From positions 2,790,001 through 2,854,000 of the forward strand of contig NZ_CP116383.1 in assembly GCF_028201475.1 (NCBI RefSeq): a DNA stretch of 64,000 nucleotides, in the 5' to 3' direction. The notes under the pieces are model-generated. The model saw only the letters and a program-made list of their open reading frames with translations, did not search any database and was not told where the DNA came from. Positions 41,736-51,052 of the stretch are shown here, in pieces. Position 1 is the first letter of the stretch. Each line of letters starts with the position of its first letter. A program made the translations under genes and the position numbers. This DNA comes from Vibrio sp. SCSIO 43137. Its GTDB lineage: Bacteria > Pseudomonadota > Gammaproteobacteria > Enterobacterales > Vibrionaceae.

Positions 41736-42464
41736 ATGAAAAAACATCTGACATTATTACTTGTTGCTCTGTTAAGCCTGACCACTACAGGTTGTGTCGG
41801 CGTATTTGTTGCCGGCGCAGCAACTGCTGTTTATGTTGTTACTGACCCGCGCAGCAGTGGTGAAATACTGCAAGATCAAAACACCTCTCTCGACATCAAT
41901 GCTCTGGGCAATAAAGCCCCGTTTAAATCCAACGTGAGGGTGACAGCCAGTACTTTCCGCGGAAATGTACTGCTGATGGGACAGGCGGTAAACGCATCGT
42001 ATCGCGACTCTCTGGAAGCAGAAGTACGTAAGATGAAAGGGGTAAACCTTGTCTATAATCAGATGCGGGTTAAACCATTACTGACACTTGGCGAAGTCAG
42101 TCACGATACCTGGATTACCACTAAGATTAAGTCAGCCTTTATTGCCGAACCTGATCTCAGGGATATAAAAATAAGTGTCTACACAGAGGATGGTGAAGTA
42201 TTTCTGGTCGGGGCCATTTCACAGCAGCAGGCAGAGAAAGCTGTTGATGTGGCGCGAAATGTTTCCGGGGTAAAGAAGGTGATTAAGGCCTTTTATCATG
42301 GCAAAGCTAAGCAAGCAGAAACAACAAAACCACAGACACAAAAACCGGCGCCAATTGAAGATATAAGCAACCAGCCAGCAAGCCGTCCGGCAAACAAGTC
42401 TAACAACGAAGCTGAAACGGAAGTGATTCCTTATATAGAACCTGTGGAAGTTGACGCCTTATAA
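41736..42464 (+). CDS. dolP: BON-domain outer-membrane lipoprotein DolP
   Basis: 242 aa. Lipoprotein signal with lipobox TTTGC (Cys20), then two BON domains (about 50-115 and 120-190, with TWITTKIKSAF at the start of the second). The E. coli protein ends soon after the second BON domain (about 191 aa). Here an extra tail of about 50 residues follows, rich in Lys, Gln, Pro, Asn and Glu, ending PYIEPVEVDAL. Starts 4 bp after diaA with GAGGAG upstream. Confidence 0.92.
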   Translation: MKKHLTLLLVALLSLTTTGCVGVFVAGAATAVYVVTDPRSSGEILQDQNTSLDINALGNKAPFKSNVRVTASTFRGNVLLMGQAVNASYRDSLEAEVRKMKGVNLVYNQMRVKPLLTLGEVSHDTWITTKIKSAFIAEPDLRDIKISVYTEDGEVFLVGAISQQQAEKAVDVARNVSGVKKVIKAFYHGKAKQAETTKPQTQKPAPIEDISNQPASRPANKSNNEAETEVIPYIEPVEVDAL

Positions 42465-42479
42465 GAGTGTACAGATGTT

Positions 42480-42507
42480 AAAAAAGCAGCTAACGCTGCT
42501 TTTTTTA
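42480..42507. terminator. Bidirectional terminator between dolP and sspB
   Basis: AAAAAGCAGC, loop TAAC, GCTGCTTTTTTT, serving both converging genes. The sspB stop codon at 42505-42507 lies inside the T run. Confidence 0.9.
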
Positions 42508-42975
42508 TTTAACCACTTTCAGGCTTGGGCGCCCTTTTGGTTTAGGCGGAACGTCATCCGGTGCTTCATGAGAATCATCAGCCACAGTCAGACCAAAGGT
42601 AGTCGGACTTTCATTCTCTTGATCTTGTTCTTCATAATCCACCATATACGCCTCTTCCGGCTCAAACATGGTTCCTGCGCCATTTTCACGCGCATAGATG
42701 GCCTGAACAGCATAAAGGGGAACAATGACCGAATGAGGTTTACCACCAAAACGAGCACTGAATGTCACTGCCTCGTTACCCATTTCCAGGTTACCTACCG
42801 CCCGTGGTGCCACATTAAGAATAATCTGTCCATCCTGAACAAACTGTTCCGGCACCCGAACTCCCGGCAGGTCGGCATCAACAACAAGATGAGGGGTCAG
42901 TTCATTATCCACTAACCACTCATAAAATGCCCGCAACATATATGGACGACGCGGTGTCATATCGCTCATTTCCAT
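42505..42975 (-). CDS. sspB: ClpXP adaptor SspB
   Basis: 156 aa. Delivers ssrA-tagged proteins to ClpXP. The conserved substrate-binding domain (about 1-115, TPRRPYMLRAFYEWLVDNELTPH; NLEMGNEAVTFSARFGG) is followed by an acidic flexible linker and the C-terminal ClpX-docking peptide GRPSLKVVK. Starts 3 bp after sspA. Confidence 0.98.
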   Translation of the reverse strand: MEMSDMTPRRPYMLRAFYEWLVDNELTPHLVVDADLPGVRVPEQFVQDGQIILNVAPRAVGNLEMGNEAVTFSARFGGKPHSVIVPLYAVQAIYARENGAGTMFEPEEAYMVDYEEQDQENESPTTFGLTVADDSHEAPDDVPPKPKGRPSLKVVK

Positions 42976-42978
42976 CGC

Positions 42979-43614
42979 TTATCTAACCAGACGCATCTCA
43001 CGTTCAGCTTCTGTCAGAGAAGCAAGGAACGAATCACGCTCAAATACGCGGTTCATATAAACTTTAAGTTCTTTCGAACCCGGGCCTACCAGATCAATAC
43101 CATATACAGGAAGACGCCATAGAAGCGGAGCCAGATAACAGTCGATCAGGCTAAACTCTTCACTCATAAAGTACTCATACTCAGCAAAAACCGGAGCAAG
43201 AGTCAGAAGGTCATTACGCAGCTTCTGGCGTGCAGACTCAGACTCTTCAGCATTTCCTTCAACGATCTTCTTCGCCAGGGAATACCAGTTACGTTCAATG
43301 CGGTAAATCATCAAACGGCTGTTACCACGGGCAACAGGATAAACAGGCATTAGCGGCGGGTGAGGGAAACGCTCGTCCAGATACTCCATAATGATCTTAG
43401 AGTCATACAGAGCCAGCTCGCGATCAATCAGTGTCGGTACTGATTTGTATGGGTTCAACTCAATCAGTTCATTTGGCAAATTAGCATCATCAACTAACTC
43501 AACTTCAACACTTACACCTTTTTCCGCTAGAACAATGCGAACCTGATGACTATATAAATCAGAGGCACTTGAAAAAAGAGTCATCACAGAACGTTTATTG
43601 GCAGCTACAGCCAT
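42979..43614 (-). CDS. sspA: Stringent starvation protein A (GST fold)
   Basis: 211 aa. GST-like RNA polymerase-associated protein for starvation and acid response. Thioredoxin-like domain MTLFSSASDLYSHQVRIVLAEKG with PYKSVPTLIDRELALYDSKIIMEYLDERFPHPPL, then the all-helical C-domain (SLIDCYLAPLLWRLPVYGI). The PHP segment on the surface that contacts sigma-70 is present (FPHPPLMPVYP). It lies downstream of petABC beyond a strong terminator, so it has a separate promoter that I did not resolve. Confidence 0.97.
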   Translation of the reverse strand: MAVAANKRSVMTLFSSASDLYSHQVRIVLAEKGVSVEVELVDDANLPNELIELNPYKSVPTLIDRELALYDSKIIMEYLDERFPHPPLMPVYPVARGNSRLMIYRIERNWYSLAKKIVEGNAEESESARQKLRNDLLTLAPVFAEYEYFMSEEFSLIDCYLAPLLWRLPVYGIDLVGPGSKELKVYMNRVFERDSFLASLTEAEREMRLVR

Positions 43615-43638
43615 TGAGCCCTCCAGTACACTTACAAA

Positions 43639-43672
43639 GAAAAAAACAATGGAGGCTAAATTGCCTCCATTG
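43639..43672 (-). terminator. Rho-independent terminator of petABC
   Basis: Minus strand CAATGGAGGC, loop AATTTA, GCCTCCATTG followed by a T run, 31 bp after petC. Confidence 0.93.
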
Positions 43673-43702
43673 CAGATAAATTAGCACCGAATGATAGCAT
43701 AT

Positions 43703-44443
43703 TTAATGCACATCACGCCAATACTCTTTCTTAAGCAGAACAAATACGATAGTCAGGATTACCAGGAAGGCCATTACCCACCAACCCATAGCTTCACGCT
43801 CCAGCTTAACCGGGTCACCTGAGTACTCAAGGAAGTTAACTAAATCGCGAACTGCCATATCGTACTCTTTCGGGCTTAACTCACCTGTACCGTCCGCTTC
43901 AACACCAACTACAGTCTTAACTTCAACACCGTCAACCATATGTGTTTCATACACTGGCATAGGAATACCCTGAAGTTCTTCAAGAACGTGTGGCATACCA
44001 ACACTCGGGAACACAATATTGTTTACGCCAAATGTCTTCGACGGATCGGCATAGAAGGTTCTCAGATAAGTGTATAACCAGTCTGTACCTCTCACACGAG
44101 CCACCAGAGTCAGATCCGGTGGCGGAGCACCAAACCACTTACTGGCTGACTCTTCAGGAATGGCATTTTCCATCAGATCACCGATCTTAGCATTTGGATC
44201 AAATACCAGATTCTCCTTCATCAAGTCCAGAGGAATACCGATATCCTCAGCAACCCTTTGATATCTCTGGTACTGAGTTGAGTGACAGGCAAAGCAGTAG
44301 TTCATAAATAGCTTGGCGCCATTCTGTAACGACGCTTTATCCGTCAAATCATTGTTTGGCTGATCTAGTGGTACACTGCTACCTCCGGCTGCAAAAACCA
44401 GCGAAGGCAACGTAGCAAATAACATTACAATCCATTTTTTCAT
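43703..44443 (-). CDS. petC: Cytochrome c1 of the bc1 complex
   Basis: 246 aa. Sec signal peptide (MKKWIVMLFATLPSLVFAAG), heme-c motif CFACH at 50-54, axial Met in the PHVLEELQG-containing loop region, and a C-terminal transmembrane anchor (WWVMAFLVILTIVFVLLKKEYW). Electrons pass from the Rieske protein to soluble cytochromes. Overlaps petB by 4 bp. Confidence 0.97.
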   Translation of the reverse strand: MKKWIVMLFATLPSLVFAAGGSSVPLDQPNNDLTDKASLQNGAKLFMNYCFACHSTQYQRYQRVAEDIGIPLDLMKENLVFDPNAKIGDLMENAIPEESASKWFGAPPPDLTLVARVRGTDWLYTYLRTFYADPSKTFGVNNIVFPSVGMPHVLEELQGIPMPVYETHMVDGVEVKTVVGVEADGTGELSPKEYDMAVRDLVNFLEYSGDPVKLEREAMGWWVMAFLVILTIVFVLLKKEYWRDVH

Positions 44444-45705
44444 TTGAAATTCACCCTCTCTGGTAACGGCTTAGTCGCTTCATTTTTACTGTAGAAGAAC
44501 AGCAGCACGAAGAACATGAAGTAACCCAAACTAAAGATACGAGCCAACAGCGTATACAAATCAGTCGCTGGCAGAGCACCAAGAATACCCAGTGCAATAA
44601 AGCTCACAGTGAATTGAACAATATTAAGTAAATGAAACTTGCTACGGTAACGGTATGAACGAACCTTACAGCGATCCAGCCATGGCAGCAGGAACAGAAC
44701 CACAATCGCTCCGCCCATTGCTACTACACCCAACAGCTTGTCAGGAACCGCACGCAAGATTGCATAGAACGGCGTAAAGTACCAGACAGGTGCGATATGC
44801 TCCGGTGTCTTCAGCGGGTTAGCCGCTTCAAAGTTTGGTCCTTCAAGGAAGTAACCACCCATTTCAGGGTTAAAGAACAACACGTAACAGAACAGGAACA
44901 GGAAGCCGGCAATACCAACCAAGTCTTTTACTGTACCGTACGGATGGAAAGGAATTGAGTCGATGATGTCATACTTCTTAGTGTAGTACTCATGGAACTT
45001 GAACTGAGGTTCATAACCATCACCCATCTTACCTTTAGGCAGCTTGGTTTCGATACCGTCTGGGTTGTTTGAGCCCACTTCATGCAGTGCCAGAATGTGC
45101 AGAACCACCAGCAGCAGCAGAACAATCGGTAGAGCAATAACATGCAAGGCGAAGAAACGGTTGAGTGTCGCTCCTGAAATTACATAGTCACCACGAATCC
45201 AGAGTGTCAGGTCATCACCAATAACAGGAATGGCACCAAACAAGGATATAATTACCTGTGCGCCCCAGTATGACATCTGTCCCCAAGGAAGCAGGTAACC
45301 CATAAAGGCTTCAGCCATCAACACAAGGAAGATCAGCATACCAAACAGCCAAACCAGCTCACGAGGCTTCTGATAAGAACCGTAGATAAGGCCACGGAAC
45401 ATATGCAGGTAAACAACAACGAAGAAGGCAGAGGCGCCGGTTGAGTGCATATAACGAAGCAACCAGCCATACTCTACATCACGCATGATGTATTCAACTG
45501 ATGCAAATGCGCCATCACCAGACGGCTCATAGCTCATTGTCAGCCAGATACCCGTCAGCAGCTGGTTAACCAGCACCAGCATGGCTAATGAGCCAAAGAA
45601 ATACCAAAAGTTAAACGTCTTCGGCATCGGATATTCTGATAAATGCTTTTTAAAGGCATTCATCATGGGCAGACGTTTTTCAAACCATTCAGCTAACTCT
45701 TGCAT
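44440..45705 (-). CDS. petB: Cytochrome b of the bc1 complex
   Basis: 421 aa, eight transmembrane helices. Heme-ligand His pairs are seen in LRYMHSTGASAFFVVVYLHMFRG and RFFALHVIALPIVLLLLVVLHILALHEVG. The Qo-site region GQMSYWGAQVI and the PEWY-equivalent PVWYFTPFYAILRA are present; PVWY replaces PEWY as read here, a variation also known among gamma-proteobacteria. Starts where petA stops (1-bp overlap). Confidence 0.96.
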   Translation of the reverse strand: MQELAEWFEKRLPMMNAFKKHLSEYPMPKTFNFWYFFGSLAMLVLVNQLLTGIWLTMSYEPSGDGAFASVEYIMRDVEYGWLLRYMHSTGASAFFVVVYLHMFRGLIYGSYQKPRELVWLFGMLIFLVLMAEAFMGYLLPWGQMSYWGAQVIISLFGAIPVIGDDLTLWIRGDYVISGATLNRFFALHVIALPIVLLLLVVLHILALHEVGSNNPDGIETKLPKGKMGDGYEPQFKFHEYYTKKYDIIDSIPFHPYGTVKDLVGIAGFLFLFCYVLFFNPEMGGYFLEGPNFEAANPLKTPEHIAPVWYFTPFYAILRAVPDKLLGVVAMGGAIVVLFLLPWLDRCKVRSYRYRSKFHLLNIVQFTVSFIALGILGALPATDLYTLLARIFSLGYFMFFVLLFFYSKNEATKPLPERVNFK

Positions 45706-46298
45706 TAGGCTTCTCCCTCTTCATCTACACCAATGACAATCCTTGTGTCACTCAGATACATGTGCTTTGGCACCACCAGGTTTAGTGGAGCAGGAACCCC
45801 CTGAAATACCCGGCCGGCCATATCAAACTTAGAACCGTGACAAGGGCAGAAGAATCCTGACTTTTGTCCCTGAACTTGTTCGCTGAAACTGTCTGGTAAA
45901 TAGGTTGGCGAACAACCTAGGTGGGTACAGATGCCGACAGCAACAAAATACTCCGGTTTAATTGAGCGGTACTCATTTTGAGCGTATACCGGCTGTTGCT
46001 CTTCTGCTGAAGAGGGATCTCTCAGCTCTCCGTCAACATTCTTTAAGGCACTAACGACTGATTCAGCACGCCGGACAACCCAGACAGGTTTACCACGCCA
46101 TTCGACGCGAACCATCTGTCCTTCTTCCAACTTGCTGATATCGACTTCAACGGGCGCACCCGCTGCTTTTGCTTTCTCACTTGGGTTCCAAGATTTTATA
46201 AAAGGAACAGCGACAGCGGCAGCCCCTAAACCCCCAACAACCGCAGTTGTGGCAGTTAAGAAGCGCCTACGTCCACTGTTTAAAGGCGCATTGCTCAT
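45705..46298 (-). CDS. petA: Rieske iron-sulfur protein of the bc1 complex
   Basis: 197 aa. N-terminal twin-arginine-like signal/anchor SGRRRFLTATTAVVGGLG (8-25) that stays as membrane anchor. The Rieske [2Fe-2S] ligands are CTHLGC (about 123-128) and CPCHGS (about 148-153). First gene of petABC. Confidence 0.97.
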   Translation of the reverse strand: MSNAPLNSGRRRFLTATTAVVGGLGAAAVAVPFIKSWNPSEKAKAAGAPVEVDISKLEEGQMVRVEWRGKPVWVVRRAESVVSALKNVDGELRDPSSAEEQQPVYAQNEYRSIKPEYFVAVGICTHLGCSPTYLPDSFSEQVQGQKSGFFCPCHGSKFDMAGRVFQGVPAPLNLVVPKHMYLSDTRIVIGVDEEGEA

Positions 46299-46370
46299 CC
46301 AACATATCTCCCATTTGCTCCGCTTATATTTTTACTATTCGACAGAGCACGGCTAACAAAACTAAACTTT

Positions 46371-46400
46371 ATTCTACTTTTAACAGCGAATGATAAGCAA
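46371..46400 (-). promoter_or_regulatory. Possible petABC promoter
   Basis: Minus strand -35 TTGCTT (46400-46395), 18-bp spacer, -10 TAGAAT (46376-46371), giving a leader of roughly 65 nt. The rest of the AT-rich gap up to the rpsI terminator (46401-46579) shows GTTA repeats but no clear second site. Confidence 0.45.
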
Positions 46401-46579
46401 AAAGATACCTTTTGTTAACATTTATAACAAAGAATCGCTCATCGCTTCACAAAAACACTTATTCAATTGGAAATTGCAGTGAAAAAAGCGGTTATTCTTT
46501 TAAATTTCAACGTGGAGCAGAACAAGGGAGGGAAACAGGAAATGTTGTATATTTATAAAATTATCTATTAGCCAGATAC

Positions 46580-46607
46580 AAAAAAGCCCGGTATAAACCG
46601 AGCTTTT
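46580..46607 (-). terminator. Rho-independent terminator of rplM-rpsI
   Basis: Minus strand AGCTCGG, loop TTTATA, CCGGGCT (with G-U pairs), then TTTTTTG. It follows the rpsI stop by about 50 bp. Confidence 0.82.
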
Positions 46608-46655
46608 GTAACCACAATCCGGCATTTCTGCCGAAACGCAATCTTTGGTAAAAGA

Positions 46656-47063
<408 letters not shown>

Positions 47064-47492
47064 TTAGATGTCTAGTACTTTTGGTTGTTGAGCAGTGTGG
47101 TTATGCTCAGCGCCAGCGTAAACTTTTAGCTTACGGTACATAGCACGGCCAAGAGGACCACGTGGTAGCATACCTTTAACAGCTAACTCGATTACCATCT
47201 CTGGCTTCTTATCAATCAGCTTGTCAAAAGTGATTGACTTAAGGCCACCTGGGAACTCAGAGTGACGGTAGTAAGTTTTAGCCGCAGCTTTGTTACCAGT
47301 TACAGTAACTTTCTCCGCGTTAACAACGATGATGTAATCACCAGTATCAACGTGAGGAGTGTATTCAGCTTTGTGTTTGCCACGTAGGCGAGATGCAATT
47401 TCACTTGCAAGACGACCAAGAGTTTTACCTTCAGCGTCTACAACGTACCAGTCACGTTTTACAGTTTCTGGTTTAGCAACGAAAGTTTTCAT
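47064..47492 (-). CDS. rplM: Ribosomal protein L13
   Basis: 142 aa, early-assembly 23S rRNA-binding protein. Signature region [21 protein letters not shown] near 108 and [20 protein letters not shown] near the N-terminus. First gene of rplM-rpsI, which in E. coli is autoregulated by L13 at its leader; the leader here (47493-47628) has three small hairpins and a weak ribosome site, consistent with such control. Confidence 0.99.
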   Translation of the reverse strand: MKTFVAKPETVKRDWYVVDAEGKTLGRLASEIASRLRGKHKAEYTPHVDTGDYIIVVNAEKVTVTGNKAAAKTYYRHSEFPGGLKSITFDKLIDKKPEMVIELAVKGMLPRGPLGRAMYRKLKVYAGAEHNHTAQQPKVLDI

Positions 47493-47634
47493 GCTAACAA
47501 TAACCCGTTAAATTTAAATTTTACACTAAGGAGCTTTCGCTCCCACTGTCTAAGAGCCCATATCATCACCCCTTCGAGTGTTGGCACTCTCGGTTCAAAA
47601 AGAACCTGCAGTAACGGTGGGTCGCAGGATTATA
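47493..47634 (-). promoter_or_regulatory. rplM promoter -10 and structured leader
   Basis: Minus strand -10 TATAAT at 47634-47629 (poor -35), then a leader of about 130 nt. It holds three hairpins: GGTTC/GAACC around a T5 loop (47592-47606), GAGTG/CACTC (47576-47589) and GGAGC-GAAA-GCTCC (47530-47543). The last has a stable GNRA loop. Likely target of L13 autoregulation. Confidence 0.5.
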
Positions 47635-47775
47635 GAGAAGTATGAAGAAAAAAGCATCTACTTTTTTGCTTAATAACGCGAAAAAACAAGGCTTCGTTTC
47701 TACTTGTAAAACAGATGAAACTTTTCCGCGACCGTTTGCCCGGAAAACCATACTCCATTATCGCTTTTCAGCCTG

Positions 47776-48879
47776 TCAGGCAAGGTGCTCTCTGGCCAGA
47801 TAATCGTGACTCTGCATCTCAATCAGGCGTGAAAGACAACGCTTAAATTCAAATTCCAGCTGACCGCCCTGATATAAACTCTCTGAAGCGACTTCAGCGG
47901 AGATAATCAGCTTAACGTTTCTCTCATAAAACTCATCTACTAGAGCAATAAAGCGGCGGGCAGCATCATCGTTAGAAGCGTCCATTTTTATAACGTCACT
48001 TAGCAGCACAGTATGATAGATGCGGGAGAGTTCAATGTAATCATTCTGGCTTCGTGAGGTTTGGCACAACTGTTCAAAGGAAGCGAATAACACACCATCA
48101 CAGGCTTTTTTAATAGCGATATCTCTATGGTTTATCTCAATAGAGTCAGCAACCACCTTGCACTCCGTGGTCAGCTGTTTGTAGTATCTCTGCAGATTCT
48201 CATCCGCTGCTTGATCCAGCGGATAGTGGTAAATCTCAGCCTGCTCCAGTGTGCGTAACCGGTAATCTACGCCACTATCAACATTGATTACCTGACAATG
48301 GGTTTCAATCAGTTCAATAGCCGGAAGGAACCTTGCTCTCTGTAAACCGTTACGATACAAGTCTTGTGGCGGGATATTAGAAGTAGCGACCAGAACAATT
48401 CCGCGTTTAAACAGAGCCTGAAACAGAGTACCCAAGATCATGGCATCAGTAATGTCCGAGACAAAAAACTCATCAAAACAGATAACATCCGCTTCTTGTT
48501 TAAAAGTCTCAGCAACAAGCTCAAGAGGATCGTTTATCTCATTCAGCCCGCTGAGTTCATCATGAACCCTTAGCATAAAACGGTGAAAGTGAACCCGCAT
48601 CACCCGCTCAGCAGGAAGAGATTCGCAGAAAGTATCCATAAGATAGGTTTTACCCCTGCCTACCCCACCCCACATATAGATACCTCGCGGCAGTTGCGGC
48701 TGCTGCTCTTTTTTACCCAGCAGCTTCTGCAGACGGGACAATTTAACAACCGGAGTATTCAGGTACTCTTCATACGCATGATAAAGCTTATCAAGATGCT
48801 CTATGGCGTTTCTCTGGGCAGTGTCAACTTGAAAGTTAAACTCTTTAATATCTCTCTGATACTTATTTAATGGGGTCAT
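47776..48879 (-). CDS. zapE: Cell division ATPase ZapE (AFG1 family)
   Basis: 367 aa AAA-type ATPase that modulates FtsZ bundling under stress. Walker A GGVGRGKT at 71-78, MDTFCESLP after it, VHFHRFM near 96, Walker B VICFDEFFVSDI near 137, and sensor ATSNIPPQDLY near 170. Divergent from zapG; upstream of rplM on the same strand. Confidence 0.97.
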   Translation of the reverse strand: MTPLNKYQRDIKEFNFQVDTAQRNAIEHLDKLYHAYEEYLNTPVVKLSRLQKLLGKKEQQPQLPRGIYMWGGVGRGKTYLMDTFCESLPAERVMRVHFHRFMLRVHDELSGLNEINDPLELVAETFKQEADVICFDEFFVSDITDAMILGTLFQALFKRGIVLVATSNIPPQDLYRNGLQRARFLPAIELIETHCQVINVDSGVDYRLRTLEQAEIYHYPLDQAADENLQRYYKQLTTECKVVADSIEINHRDIAIKKACDGVLFASFEQLCQTSRSQNDYIELSRIYHTVLLSDVIKMDASNDDAARRFIALVDEFYERNVKLIISAEVASESLYQGGQLEFEFKRCLSRLIEMQSHDYLAREHLA

Positions 48880-49031
48880 TCCTGAATACCTGAATTATCA
48901 AGGCCAAACATTGGTCGAATCTGTTACGTAACTTCTTTATCCCTTCGGCTAGTCATAGTAACATGAGACCCATACATGTGTAATTCTTATGTAAACAACA
49001 TGTTAGCATTTTAAAGTATTAAGGAGCTTTT

Positions 49032-49463
49032 ATGCCTTGGATTTTTGGGTTATCAGGTTTATTGGTGGGAGCCATACTTGGCATCATCATTGCCCGTATA
49101 AAGACACCCCAGTACAAGAAGCACCAACAGATGAAAAAAGAGCTGGACACAGCCAAGTTCGAACTGGAGCAGCAGAGACAAGAGTTAACCGACCATTTTT
49201 CACAAACTGCTGAAATGCTCGATGTGTTGGGTAAAGATTACACTAAACTTTACCAGCATCTGGCCAAAACCTCCTCAGAACTATTACCGAATCTTCCGGA
49301 GCAGGACAGGCCATTTTCCAAAGTCATCACTCAACAGGATGAAGCAGACAAAGAAGAGCTGAACCTGCAGCCTAAAGATTATGCAAAAGGCGCAACAGGT
49401 CTTCTTACTCCTGAAAAGAAAGAGATCATCGAAGCACCTGATGTGGTGAAAACCACTTCCTGA
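49032..49463 (+). CDS. zapG: ZapG (YhcB) inner-membrane division/envelope protein
   Basis: 143 aa, DUF1043. One N-terminal transmembrane segment (about 3-22, WIFGLSGLLVGAILGIIIA) followed by a cytoplasmic coiled coil (KKELDTAKFELEQQRQELTD) and the conserved block LGKDYTKLYQHLA near 70. YhcB links division with envelope synthesis. AAGGAG precedes the ATG. Located divergently from zapE, as in enterics. Confidence 0.94.
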   Translation: MPWIFGLSGLLVGAILGIIIARIKTPQYKKHQQMKKELDTAKFELEQQRQELTDHFSQTAEMLDVLGKDYTKLYQHLAKTSSELLPNLPEQDRPFSKVITQQDEADKEELNLQPKDYAKGATGLLTPEKKEIIEAPDVVKTTS

Positions 49464-49473
49464 AAATAAATTT

Positions 49474-49500
49474 GAACTAGATCTAGGTTTTTGAGTCATA
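49474..49500 (+). promoter_or_regulatory. Sigma-E-like promoter upstream of degQ
   Basis: GAACTA (-35), 16-bp spacer, TCATA (-10). It compares well with the envelope-stress consensus GAACTT-N16-TCtgA. Start would fall about 20-25 bp before the degQ ATG. Confidence 0.45.
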
Positions 49501-49529
49501 CCCTTCATAACAAGAACGAGGAGTACATG

Positions 49530-50897
49530 ATGAAAAAACCTATGCTAGCTTTCTCAGCACTAGCACTTAGCCTGAGCGCTGTCATTACACCTGTGACGGC
49601 AACGGCCGCCCTTCCATTAAGTGTCAATAATGAACAGCTTCCAAGCCTTGCGCCTATGCTTGAGCAGGTTACACCAGCGGTTGTCAGCATTGCCGTAGAA
49701 GGCAAGCAAGTATCTACACGTCGCCTTCCTGAATCTTTCCGCTACTTCTTTGGCCCGGATTTCCCAGCAGAACAGATGCAGGAGAGACCATTCAGAGGTC
49801 TGGGTTCTGGTGTCATAATTGATGCGGGCAAGGGCCATATTGTCACCAACTATCACGTCATCAACGGCGCCGATAAGATCAGAGTAAAACTTTACGATGG
49901 ACGCGAATATGATGCCGAGCTGGTCGGTGGCGATCAGATGTCAGATATCGCGTTACTAAAACTGGAAGTCGCCAAAAATCTCACCGAGATTAAGCTGGCA
50001 GACTCCGACAAACTCAGAGTGGGTGATTTCAGTGTCGCCATCGGCAACCCATTCGGACTTGGTCAGACAGTAACATCCGGTATTGTTTCAGCACTAGGGC
50101 GTAGTGGCCTGAACCTGGAGAACTTTGAAAACTTTATTCAGACCGATGCTGCTATCAACAGCGGTAACTCGGGCGGCGCACTGGTTAACCTGAGAGGTGA
50201 ACTAATCGGTATCAACACGGCCATTCTGGGACCAAATGGCGGTAACATCGGTATCGGCTTTGCTATTCCTTCTAATATGATGAAAAACCTGACAGAGCAG
50301 ATCCTAGAATTTGGTGAAGTTAAACGCGGCATGCTTGGGGTACAAGGTGGTGAAGTCACCTCAGAACTTGCAGAAGCACTGGGTTATGAAGCCAGTAAAG
50401 GTGCCTTTGTCAGTATGGTTGTTCCCGACAGCGCCGCAGACAAAGCGGGTCTGGAAGCAGGCGATATTATTATCTCGGTTAACGGTAAAGAGATCGCTAC
50501 TTTCGGTGAGCTAAGAGCTAAAATAGCCACACTAGGTGCCGGTAAAAAGGTCGATCTGGGTGTTATACGCGATGGTAAGAAGATGAGCTTTAGCGCAGTA
50601 CTGGGCGAAGCCAGTGAGACCAAAACAAAAGCCGAAAAGCTACATGATGGTCTTCAGGGTGCAGAACTTGCTAACACCACGGCCGGTGACCCTGTTCAGG
50701 GGGTAAAAGTGACTTCCGTTGAGAAGGGCTCGAATGCCGAAGCGTATCAACTGCAAAGTGGGGATATTATTCTCGGCGTTAACCGTCAGAGAGTGAAAAA
50801 CCTTGGTGCACTGCGAACCATTCTGGAGAAGAAACCTAATGTTCTCGCCCTGAATGTTCAGCGTGATGGCAGAACCATCTATCTGGTCGTTCGCTAA
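49530..50897 (+). CDS. degQ: Periplasmic serine protease DegQ (HtrA family)
   Basis: 455 aa, the usual DegQ length. Sec signal peptide (MKKPMLAFSALALSLSAVITP, cleavage near TATAA/LPLS). The trypsin-like domain has the triad His in VTNYHVING, Asp in SDIALL and Ser in NSGNSGGAL. Two PDZ domains follow (from about 255 and 355). Two adjacent ATGs exist (49527, 49530); the second has better spacing from GAGGAG. Lacks the longer Q-linker loop of DegP, so DegQ is the better name, although in vibrios this protein may serve both roles. Confidence 0.94.
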   Translation: MKKPMLAFSALALSLSAVITPVTATAALPLSVNNEQLPSLAPMLEQVTPAVVSIAVEGKQVSTRRLPESFRYFFGPDFPAEQMQERPFRGLGSGVIIDAGKGHIVTNYHVINGADKIRVKLYDGREYDAELVGGDQMSDIALLKLEVAKNLTEIKLADSDKLRVGDFSVAIGNPFGLGQTVTSGIVSALGRSGLNLENFENFIQTDAAINSGNSGGALVNLRGELIGINTAILGPNGGNIGIGFAIPSNMMKNLTEQILEFGEVKRGMLGVQGGEVTSELAEALGYEASKGAFVSMVVPDSAADKAGLEAGDIIISVNGKEIATFGELRAKIATLGAGKKVDLGVIRDGKKMSFSAVLGEASETKTKAEKLHDGLQGAELANTTAGDPVQGVKVTSVEKGSNAEAYQLQSGDIILGVNRQRVKNLGALRTILEKKPNVLALNVQRDGRTIYLVVR

Positions 50898-50922
50898 TTA
50901 ACTGATTTGTCATTTATTGGTA

Positions 50923-50951
50923 CAAGAGCACGCTACGGCGTGCTCTTTTTT
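50923..50951 (+). terminator. Rho-independent terminator of degQ
   Basis: AAGAGCACGC, loop TACG, GCGTGCTCTT followed by TTTT; so degS has separate expression. Confidence 0.93.
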
Positions 50952-51052
50952 ATTGCCAATAGTATTGGGATCGGCAAAGTGCTATTCTTATCCGGTTGTT
51001 TAGTCGACAAATATGCAGAAGTTTTAATCAGATTCCCGGCACTGAGGAATAC

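Noticed and set aside
46420..46440. ArcA-like GTTA repeats upstream of petA
   Set aside because: The GTTA elements are 9 bp apart, not the 11 bp expected of ArcA direct repeats; AT-rich sequence makes chance matches likely.
49491..49529. Longer N-terminus for DegQ beginning at a TTG
   Set aside because: It overlaps the predicted promoter -10, has no ribosome site, and would place 13 polar residues before the signal peptide.
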